Origin: a virus
Reading direction: 5' to 3' (one strand)
Virus record (IMG/VR): IMGVR_UViG_3300040809_000188
Coordinates: 1-64,000 of that record
DNA: 64,000 bases
In this document: positions 57,792-64,000 of the stretch, piece after piece
How positions within the stretch are numbered: position 1 is the stretch's first letter
Layout: every line of letters begins with the position of its first letter
Translations under genes and position numbers: made by a program
Notes under the pieces: model-generated
What the model was told of the DNA's origin: nothing
What the model saw: the letters and a program-made list of their open reading frames with translations, nothing else
Database searches by the model: none

Positions 57792-57986
57792 ATGGAAGGT
57801 GTTGGTGAAGGGCCCTTTAAACAGGGTTTACAATCTGACAAGACTGGTATTCAACGAGAGACTTATTCTCGTATCATTGAACGTGATGGCATGATGTTTG
57901 AAGAACGCTGGACACGACAGTGGTTTGGTGATGGAAACTATGTTGATCATTTCACTTCAATGCCTATTAGTAGGACTTGTTGGTAA
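57792..57986 (+). CDS. Small hypothetical protein
   Basis: The 64-residue protein is Arg/Trp-rich (MMFEERWTRQWFGDG) and coupled to the next by a one-base overlap. Unknown. Confidence 0.55.
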   Translation: MEGVGEGPFKQGLQSDKTGIQRETYSRIIERDGMMFEERWTRQWFGDGNYVDHFTSMPISRTCW

Positions 57987-58537
57987 TGAATATTTTCTAT
58001 CTACATGAAGAAGCAAAGACTTGTGCAATGATGCACAATGATAAGCACTGCGTAAAGATGATTGTTGAGTATGCTCAACTACTGTCAACAGCACATCGTG
58101 TTCTTGATGGTGAAGAGTACTATGACAAGACTGCAAACGGTAGACGTATCAAACGCTGGCGTATGAGCAATGCTATCATGGAAAAGGGTTTGATGAAAGC
58201 CTCTCATGTCAATCACCCATCAAACCAGTGGTTGCGTAAATCAAAAGCAAACTATGAATGGTTGTTTGAGATGTGGTGTCATCTACTTGATGAGTATTCT
58301 CATCGGTATGGTAAGATTCACAAATGTATTGAGCGGTATGAGTATCTCAAAAATCCACCAAAGAATATTCCAGTGAAGTCTTTTGAGTTCTCTTACGAAG
58401 ACTTAGCAATGTATGACGATGTGAAGTCAAATGATCCTGTAAAAGCGTATCGTGATTATTACAATAAATACAAAACACATTTTGCGGTGTGGACAAAGCG
58501 TCACATTCCAGAATGGTGGAATCCTGTTTCCGTATAA
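57986..58537 (+). CDS. Conserved His-rich phage protein
   Basis: The 183-residue protein has MMHNDKHCVKMIVEYAQLLSTAHRV, SHVNHPSNQWLRKS and HLLDEYSHRYGKIH. This pattern is conserved in marine T4-like phages. Repeated His residues suggest metal binding, and the family function is unknown. Confidence 0.65.
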   Translation: MNIFYLHEEAKTCAMMHNDKHCVKMIVEYAQLLSTAHRVLDGEEYYDKTANGRRIKRWRMSNAIMEKGLMKASHVNHPSNQWLRKSKANYEWLFEMWCHLLDEYSHRYGKIHKCIERYEYLKNPPKNIPVKSFEFSYEDLAMYDDVKSNDPVKAYRDYYNKYKTHFAVWTKRHIPEWWNPVSV

Positions 58538-58540
58538 ATA
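58533..58540 (+). promoter_or_regulatory. T4-like late promoter TATAAATA
   Basis: Canonical late element 24 bases before the next ATG, overlapping the end of the preceding gene. Confidence 0.75.
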
Positions 58541-58563
58541 CTCGTGAACAGTCAGGAGATATT

Positions 58564-58872
58564 ATGCCTACTTATGATTTTATGAATCGTGATACTGGTG
58601 AGCAATTCACCGAAATAATGAGTAATAGTGAACGAGTGAAGTTTCTGACTGAGAACCCTCACATTCAACAACTTATTACCCAAATGAACATGATTTCTGG
58701 TATACCTAAAAATGACGATGGATGGAAAGAAAATCTATCTCGTATAGCAGAAGCACATCCAACTTCAACTCTAGCAGAACGACACGGTAAACGCTCCTCT
58801 AAAGAAGCGAAGATATCTGGTATTCTGGAGAAGCATGGTGTGAGAAAGGGTAAATATTCAATGGACCTATAA
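58564..58872 (+). CDS. Small late-expressed phage protein
   Basis: The 102-residue protein begins MPTYDFMNRDTGEQFTEIM, like FmdB-type starts but without the Cys pairs. It continues with ERVKFLTENPHIQQLI. Similar proteins occur in marine T4-like phages. AGGAG precedes the ATG and a late promoter is present. Confidence 0.6.
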   Translation: MPTYDFMNRDTGEQFTEIMSNSERVKFLTENPHIQQLITQMNMISGIPKNDDGWKENLSRIAEAHPTSTLAERHGKRSSKEAKISGILEKHGVRKGKYSMDL

Positions 58873-58882
58873 AGGAGCGCCC

Positions 58883-59632
58883 ATGCCTGACAGTCTCTCA
58901 CTCGACTACGAAGATAACATTTATCCCATTTCAAAAAGACAGAGAAGACGACTACAAAGAAAGAAACAGCAAAACGGTTTACGATTACAAGATATCGAAC
59001 CTATTACTGATACACAAGAAAAGGTATTTGACTCATATCTAAGCGGTCAAAACATCATGTGTCACGGTGTTGCTGGTACAGGCAAAACATTCATATCATC
59101 CTATCTAGCGATTAGAGACATCATAGATAAGTATGATGATAAAGAAACACTACAGATTGTTCGTAGTGTTGTTCCTACAAGAGACATGGGATTTCTGCCC
59201 GGCTCTCAAAAAGAAAAAACAAAGGTTTATGAAGCACCTTACTATGCAATATTCAGTGAACTGTTTGGTAGAGGTGATGCATACGAAGTACTGAAAGCAA
59301 GAGGTCAAGTCCAGTTTACAACAACTTCTTTTGTAAGAGGCTTGACATTTAACGACAGTATTGTTATAGTAGATGAATGTCAGAACATGACATATCATGA
59401 GTTAGATTCAGTTATTACCAGACTGGGTGATAACTGTCGTGTTATATTTTGTGGAGATTTTAGACAGTCAGATTTCAAATGGGCTGATGAGCGCAAGGGA
59501 ATCATGGACTTCATGAAGATTATAAATAGCATGAAATCATTCGACTTTGTGGAGTTCCACAAGGAAGATATTGTTCGTAGTGAACTGGTTAAAGAGTACA
59601 TAATAAATAAATTAGAGTTAGGACTACTTTGA
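58883..59632 (+). CDS. phoH: PhoH-family ATPase
   Basis: This 249-residue protein has Walker A HGVAGTGKTF near residue 66 and Walker B IVIVDECQNM near residue 160, with IFCGDFRQSD. PhoH proteins are phosphate-starvation-linked ATPases with proposed RNA roles, common in marine phages. Basic N-terminal residues. A TATAAATA at 59521-59528 lies inside the coding sequence. Confidence 0.9.
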   Translation: MPDSLSLDYEDNIYPISKRQRRRLQRKKQQNGLRLQDIEPITDTQEKVFDSYLSGQNIMCHGVAGTGKTFISSYLAIRDIIDKYDDKETLQIVRSVVPTRDMGFLPGSQKEKTKVYEAPYYAIFSELFGRGDAYEVLKARGQVQFTTTSFVRGLTFNDSIVIVDECQNMTYHELDSVITRLGDNCRVIFCGDFRQSDFKWADERKGIMDFMKIINSMKSFDFVEFHKEDIVRSELVKEYIINKLELGLL

Positions 59633-59647
59633 AATGGAGAATAGATA

Positions 59648-60292
59648 ATGAGTTTTGGACCGCATATTGATCATTATATTGGGGTTTATGACAACGTATT
59701 TTCTGAACAGGAATGTAAATCGATAATTGAAAAGTTTGAGCATATTAATGGTGTTAGTGGTTATATAAACAATCCACAACATGATTATGCTAAACAAAGT
59801 GGTGACACTCAGTTTAATGAGGGTAAACTAGGTAGAAGTGATACTTCTCTATTTTTTGAAGAAGTGTCACAACAATATTCAAAGTGGATTCACGAGGGAA
59901 TCGTGAAGTGTGTTGATGAATACAAGAAGACTTACTTGGGTCTAGATGGATTACCTCTTGTATCAACAACATGTAAAATTCAAAGAACTGGATATGCTGG
60001 TGGTTATCATGTATGGCACTCTGAACATGGTGGCGATGAAACCTCTATGAGAAGAGTTCTAGTTTGGATGCTGTACTTAACAACACATGAAGAGAGTGGT
60101 GAAACTGAGTTTCTTCAACAGGGTATTAGAATTAAACCTCAGGCTGGAAGAGTTGTAATCTGGCCAGCATCGTTTACTCATCCTCATCGTGGAAATCCAG
60201 TGTATGATCACCATAAATATATTGCTACTGGTTGGTTTAATCATTACTACAATATAAATAGAGTTGATGCACAAACCCCAACAAGTCCATAA
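59648..60292 (+). CDS. 2OG-Fe(II) oxygenase with HxE-type pair
   Basis: The 214-residue protein reads YHVWHSEHGGDE, where the iron-binding Asp is replaced by Glu (H-x-E), then FLQQGIRIKPQAGRVVIWPA and the distal His in FTHPHRGN. This is a variant of the oxygenases elsewhere in the window. Function unknown, possibly virion-associated because tail-tip genes follow. Confidence 0.75.
   Translation: MSFGPHIDHYIGVYDNVFSEQECKSIIEKFEHINGVSGYINNPQHDYAKQSGDTQFNEGKLGRSDTSLFFEEVSQQYSKWIHEGIVKCVDEYKKTYLGLDGLPLVSTTCKIQRTGYAGGYHVWHSEHGGDETSMRRVLVWMLYLTTHEESGETEFLQQGIRIKPQAGRVVIWPASFTHPHRGNPVYDHHKYIATGWFNHYYNINRVDAQTPTSP
60253..60260 (+). promoter_or_regulatory. T4-like late promoter TATAAATA
   Basis: Canonical late element at the end of the oxygenase gene, 66 bases before the tail-assembly-like gene. 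Confidence 0.65.
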
Positions 60293-60326
60293 CTGTGGAT
60301 TCGGGGAGATAGCCAAGGAGTAATTA

Positions 60327-60746
60327 ATGGCACAATATGCAGTTTTAGATGACAACAACAAAGTCATAAACATCGTGGAGTCGGATGCTGACAATGCGGA
60401 AGAGTCTTGGATTCTTTTGGACTATTCTGAACAAGAAGCCATAAGAGATGCGGCTACGACTCTTGAAGAAGCGGCTAATGCACATTTTGAAGTTGCAACT
60501 ATTGGGTCTACATACAATCCTGATGATGAAACGTGGTCAGCACCAGTTGCTACCGCTGATGAAAATAAACTACAAGCGCAAATATCATTAGTTAGTACTG
60601 ATTGGACACAACTTCCTGATTGCGGATTGACTGATGCATGTGTCGCTTTGTTTGCAACATATAGAGCATCTCTAAGAACGATCAGACAAAGTGACGTTGA
60701 TGAAAACGTAACTTGGCCGGAAAAACCAGCAGAGGAGTGGGCATAA
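60327..60746 (+). CDS. Tail-assembly-like protein
   Basis: The protein (139 aa) begins MAQYAVLDDNNKVINIVES and ends TYRASLRTIRQSDVDENVTW with PEKPAEEW, like C-terminal parts of tail assembly chaperone or fibre-tip proteins. The module is common in myoviruses beside adhesin genes. AAGGAG precedes the ATG. Confidence 0.62.
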   Translation: MAQYAVLDDNNKVINIVESDADNAEESWILLDYSEQEAIRDAATTLEEAANAHFEVATIGSTYNPDDETWSAPVATADENKLQAQISLVSTDWTQLPDCGLTDACVALFATYRASLRTIRQSDVDENVTWPEKPAEEWA

Positions 60747-60747
60747 A

Positions 60748-61386
60748 ATGGCTTACATTATAGGAAACACAACTGTTATTACAAATAATGCGGCACTAGG
60801 TTCTGTCAGTGGTAACAGTCTTAATCTTGCGAACAATAACAACATTCCAGCAGGCGGTGCTACAATCAATCGCTTTACAAGTACAACCAACACATCAGTC
60901 GCAGGCTCAACAAATGGTTTTGTTATAGCACAAGCCGGCGGCGGCGGTGGCGGCTGGAATCAAAACTCGTATGGTGAGGGACCCGGCGGAAGTGGCTGGG
61001 GAGCGGCTGGTGCTGGTGGTATTGCTGTTGGTGATGTTTCTGGTGGGGGTAACGCTACTTTCACAGTCGGTGCTGGCGGACAGAGAGCAAACTCTCGAAA
61101 TGCTAGAGGCCAGTCTGGTGGAGCATCAAACTTCTCATACAACTTCAACATGCAATGTAATGGTGGAGGTGGTGGAGCGGCGGGTCAGAACGTCTATGGA
61201 CCTGGTAGTCCACCATCTGGCGCTGGTTTTGGTGGTACAAGAATGGAAACAACTAGTGGAAATTCTGGCCAAGCAAATGCTCAGAACTCAAACATTTTTG
61301 ATGGTTTTGGGAGAGGTGGTCGAGATGGTGGTATCCAAACGCAACCTCAGGCCGGTCAAGCAGGCATTATGTTTATGGTAGGATAA
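60748..61386 (+). CDS. Glycine-rich adhesin-like tail protein
   Basis: The 212-residue protein is rich in Gly runs (QAGGGGGGW, GGSGWGAAGAGG, NGGGGGAAG) separated by polar loops. This composition is that of the polyglycine sandwich domains in gp38-type phage adhesins, which set receptor specificity. It immediately follows a tail-assembly-like gene under late control. The match is by composition only. Confidence 0.6.
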   Translation: MAYIIGNTTVITNNAALGSVSGNSLNLANNNNIPAGGATINRFTSTTNTSVAGSTNGFVIAQAGGGGGGWNQNSYGEGPGGSGWGAAGAGGIAVGDVSGGGNATFTVGAGGQRANSRNARGQSGGASNFSYNFNMQCNGGGGGAAGQNVYGPGSPPSGAGFGGTRMETTSGNSGQANAQNSNIFDGFGRGGRDGGIQTQPQAGQAGIMFMVG

Positions 61387-61922
61387 TGTTCAAAAATTTG
61401 ATAAAGGCTCCTAGAGTCATAAAGTATGATGATAGAGATGGTGAAAGAACTGGTTATAATAAAAACTTTGGAATGTTTCAAGAAGAAATTATTCCAAGAG
61501 TTTTGCCTACCTTTCGCTGGTTAAGAGGTATTATTGATATCCATAACACCGCAGGTCTTTTTGATAATGCAGAAGATGATCCATATAGAAATGGCGTTGA
61601 CTACCATGCAACATGGGAAGACGCCTTTCTCTTCCAAGGATATGAGAACGGAGAAAAATCATTTCTGACAGCACTCGTTTGTCAGAACATCGATGCTCAT
61701 GGCTTCATCACCACAACAACAAATCATTGGCCTGAAAAGAAGAATCCAAAACTAGGAAAGAATGAAGTAATCGTTAGATTGCAGTTCAAAGGACAAGAAT
61801 GCATTCCAAGTCTTGACATTCAGGGAAATCCTGTTATAATAGGTAAAACTCATCCTAGACTGTATTTACCTAGAGAAGTGCAAAAACTGTTAGATAATGT
61901 CTTTGGATATGATTTAGATTGA
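61386..61922 (+). CDS. Hypothetical protein near tail genes
   Basis: The 178-residue mixed alpha/beta protein (LPTFRWLRGIIDIHNTAGLF) has no recognised motif. It abuts the adhesin-like gene by one base. It could be a virion or chaperone protein. Confidence 0.55.
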   Translation: MFKNLIKAPRVIKYDDRDGERTGYNKNFGMFQEEIIPRVLPTFRWLRGIIDIHNTAGLFDNAEDDPYRNGVDYHATWEDAFLFQGYENGEKSFLTALVCQNIDAHGFITTTTNHWPEKKNPKLGKNEVIVRLQFKGQECIPSLDIQGNPVIIGKTHPRLYLPREVQKLLDNVFGYDLD

Positions 61923-61940
61923 TAACAAAGCAGATATATT

Positions 61941-62687
61941 ATGAAAATTCTTTTGACTACGCCGAACGAGATAATGAAGGAACGTCTTCATGAGTTCTTT
62001 GATCCAGCCTTAAAAAATCTTCCAGATTGGTACAAAAATCTTTCAGACAAGAAGTTATCAACAGTAAACAAATGTCCAGCATTCATATGGACGTTTAAGA
62101 CTAGTTATTTGATCAGAACACCATGTGATATTATGATTAAAAAAACTGGTGATCAGATTTTATTTGAACCTTTAAATCGTGCTGTAATGAAAATAGATTT
62201 TCATGATATTGAATATCAAATGAGTAAGGAACAATATGGTGATTACTTTGCAGTAAAAGTTGAATATAGAATGTCTATTAAAACTTCAGAACCAGTTAAG
62301 GCGTTATTCTTATCACCATTTCAGATGTATCCAGAGAACAATAAACTTTTTACATCTGCTTCTGGTGTTATACCTTATGTTCACAAAAATACACCACTAA
62401 ACATATTTCTATTCTTTCATAAGCAAACTATTATTGATCTTCTTCAAAAGTATGATAATGAGTTTGTTATATACAAAGGTACACCAATAGCACTGTTGTA
62501 CTTTCCAACCGAAACTTTACCAAAAATAGAAGTGAAGATCGGAGATCACGGTGAAAATATGCTTCATGAAGAGCATCTTACATTAAAGGAGCCTAGCATA
62601 AAACATTTATCTAGATACTTTGATAAATGGAAAGAAAGAAATGTATTAGGAAAACTGATTTGGAGATATTTACTATGGCGCAGATAA
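61941..62687 (+). CDS. DUF6065-like conserved phage protein
   Basis: The 248-residue protein contains LPDWYKNLSDKKLSTVNKCP and AFIWTFKTSYLIRTPCDIMI, as in a family of marine phage proteins found near oxygenases. No catalytic site is evident. It overlaps the next gene. The family call is moderate. Confidence 0.55.
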   Translation: MKILLTTPNEIMKERLHEFFDPALKNLPDWYKNLSDKKLSTVNKCPAFIWTFKTSYLIRTPCDIMIKKTGDQILFEPLNRAVMKIDFHDIEYQMSKEQYGDYFAVKVEYRMSIKTSEPVKALFLSPFQMYPENNKLFTSASGVIPYVHKNTPLNIFLFFHKQTIIDLLQKYDNEFVIYKGTPIALLYFPTETLPKIEVKIGDHGENMLHEEHLTLKEPSIKHLSRYFDKWKERNVLGKLIWRYLLWRR

Positions 62688-63274
62688 ATGCACTTTTTCC
62701 TACACCACTGTATACAGAACAACTTGAAGTTAGACAAGATGAGGTAGATTTCATCGATGGACTTGAGTACAATGATGATGGTAGAATTACTAAGAACGCC
62801 TACATTTTGAATCTACCTGAACTAAAGACATTGAGAGATGAGATAGATTCACACGTTAAAAACTTCTTTTTTGAGATATATAAACCAAGGACTGAAGTAG
62901 ATATTTACATAACACAGTCTTGGGGATCAAAGTGTAAGGTTGGTTCTGGACATCACACACATTCTCATTCAAATAGTATCTTTAGTGGAGTGTATTATCC
63001 ATGCGCTGATGCTGAAGTAGATGAGATTGGATTTGCTAGAAATCGGCATGTACCATGGAAAGTATATAGTGATGAGTATACTATTTGGAATAGTGAAACA
63101 TGGTCATTTCCTGTTGGTACAGGAACACTGATTATCTTTCCTAGTCATCTTTATCACTACGTTAATCATGTTAGTCCAAGTGTAAACAGAGATGTTAGAA
63201 TGAGTCTAGCATTCAATACCTTCCTAAAGGGTAGAATTGGTGATTATGAAGGACTAGTAGAGTTGGATTTGTGA
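62675..63274 (+). CDS. 2OG-Fe(II) oxygenase (TIGR02466-like)
   Basis: The 199-residue protein has HTHSHSNSIFSGVYYPCA, GTGTLIIFPSHLYHYV and an Arg in VRMSLAFNTF. It fits the same subgroup as the one at 49.4 kb. The ATG at 62675 lies in the preceding gene. Function unknown. Confidence 0.77.
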   Translation: MAQINALFPTPLYTEQLEVRQDEVDFIDGLEYNDDGRITKNAYILNLPELKTLRDEIDSHVKNFFFEIYKPRTEVDIYITQSWGSKCKVGSGHHTHSHSNSIFSGVYYPCADAEVDEIGFARNRHVPWKVYSDEYTIWNSETWSFPVGTGTLIIFPSHLYHYVNHVSPSVNRDVRMSLAFNTFLKGRIGDYEGLVELDL

Positions 63275-63966
63275 TGTTCAATCATATGAACGTAGAAATA
63301 CCAGAAATCAAAACAGAGACAATCAACGGTGGGCGTTATTATGTAACGCCTACTGGAGAAAAATATCCATCTATTACAACAGTTCTGTCAATACTCTCCA
63401 AGAAAGCAATCATGGAGTGGCGTAAACGTGTAGGCGCAGAAGAAGCAAATAAAATCTCCACACAAGCGGCTCGTAGAGGCACCAATGTTCATCAGATGTG
63501 TGAGGATTATCTTAACAATAAAACTTACATAACAGAGAAAACAATGCCAGTTGACAAAGAAATGTTTGCAACTTTGAAGCCGATTTTAGATGAACGCATA
63601 AATAATATACATACTCAAGAGGCGACACTTTATTCTGATTATCTTGGTGTTGCTGGAAGAGTTGACTGTATCGCAGAGTTTGATGGTCGACTGTCTGTAA
63701 TAGACTTCAAAACCTCTCGCAAACTAAAGAAGAAAGAGTGGATTTCAAATTACTTTCAACAAGCATCTGCGTATTGTGTAATGTACGAAGAACGTACAGG
63801 AATACCTATAGACCAGATTGTCATTCTCATAGCAGTAGATGACGAACAACCACAGGTATTCATAGAAAAAAGAGACAATCACATACATGACTGTATAGAA
63901 ACGATTGCTCTTTATAAGGAACAATACAATGAAAAAACTACTAATCGCAATGGGGGTGCTTCTTAG
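63274..63966 (+). CDS. PD-(D/E)XK exonuclease
   Basis: The 230-residue protein contains GEKYPSITTVLSILSK, then LGVAGRVDCIAEFDG and VIDFKTSRKLKKK. GxxD...D-F-K-T is the RecB/Cas4-like catalytic pattern of PD-(D/E)XK exonucleases. Marine T4-like phages carry this gene. It likely processes DNA ends. Its end overlaps the next gene. Confidence 0.82.
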   Translation: MFNHMNVEIPEIKTETINGGRYYVTPTGEKYPSITTVLSILSKKAIMEWRKRVGAEEANKISTQAARRGTNVHQMCEDYLNNKTYITEKTMPVDKEMFATLKPILDERINNIHTQEATLYSDYLGVAGRVDCIAEFDGRLSVIDFKTSRKLKKKEWISNYFQQASAYCVMYEERTGIPIDQIVILIAVDDEQPQVFIEKRDNHIHDCIETIALYKEQYNEKTTNRNGGAS

Positions 63967-64000
63967 TTTTACAGTTACAGCGAATGCTAAACCAGAATGG
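63929..64000 (+). CDS. Secreted protein, 3' truncated by window
   Basis: The frame begins MKKLLIAMGVLLSFTVTANA, a clear signal peptide with likely cleavage after ANA. The rest lies outside the window. It overlaps the exonuclease gene by 38 bases. Confidence 0.6.
   Translation, partial: MKKLLIAMGVLLSFTVTANAKPEW

Noticed and set aside
59521-59528. TATAAATA inside phoH as a late promoter
   Set aside because: The match is exact but lies 120 bases upstream of the next gene within coding sequence, and such eight-base AT-rich words arise by chance in this genome.
1-64000. CRISPR arrays, insertion sequences, integrase and attachment sites
   Set aside because: No regularly spaced repeats, transposase or integrase motifs, or duplicated tRNA ends were found; the window reads as a lytic T4-like genome.

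Overview
The window is about 64 kb of a T4-like myovirus genome. Every gene I can support lies on the plus strand. Both ends cut through genes. The T4-type replication core is present: sliding clamp gp45, clamp loader gp44/gp62, RegA, DNA polymerase gp43, UvsX, helicase gp41, primase gp61 and RNase H. It is surrounded by genes typical of marine T4-like phages: PstS, PhoH, Hsp20, a MazG-like pyrophosphohydrolase, a MoxR/VWA pair, ThyX, class II ribonucleotide reductase, glutaredoxin and many 2-oxoglutarate/Fe(II) oxygenases. No photosynthesis genes occur. An alphaproteobacterial host is suggested, but not proven, by DUF1289-like and DUF3563-like proteins, the class II reductase and repeated GATTC (GANTC) sites in promoter leaders.

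Layout. 0-7 kb: ParB-like protein, putative nuclease plus Dam-type methylase, zincin/VWA protein plus MoxR ATPase, glycosyltransferase. 7-20 kb: replication genes interrupted by oxygenases, MazG, Hsp20, endolysin and PstS. 20-24.3 kb: small accessory genes, several with their own promoter. 24.3-24.7 kb: four tRNAs (Leu, Asn, Thr, Gly). 24.7-31.3 kb: late-promoter genes for a PD-(D/E)XK-like protein, a ligase-like nucleotidyltransferase, an adenylyltransferase fusion and a HAD phosphatase. 31.3-35.7 kb: virion proteins. 35.5-38.2 kb: lysis and envelope genes with nested spanins and a lipase. 38.2-42.8 kb: primase, ThyX, NrdJ and small genes. 42.8-46.5 kb: glycan-modification cassette (methyltransferase, sulfotransferase, three glycosyltransferases). 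46.6-47.5 kb: tiny proteins, a candidate structured RNA and two tRNAs (Arg, Trp). 47.5-59.6 kb: accessory genes, oxygenases, RNase H and PhoH. 59.6-64 kb: oxygenases, tail-tip or adhesin-like proteins and an exonuclease.

Regulation is the most unusual aspect. Many early-type promoters (TTGACA, about 17 bp, TATAAT-like) share a leader box TGATTCGCAA next to a GAGAGAGGT-type ribosome binding site. A second promoter class drives replication genes with almost no leader. T4-like late promoters (TATAAATA or CTAAATA) precede lysis, envelope and virion genes. Several promoters are folded into terminator hairpins. At 23.1 kb a strong hairpin exposes a CU-rich loop complementary to two conserved parts of the shared leader, so a phage-encoded antisense or anti-Shine-Dalgarno RNA regulating the leader family is the most interesting hypothesis here.
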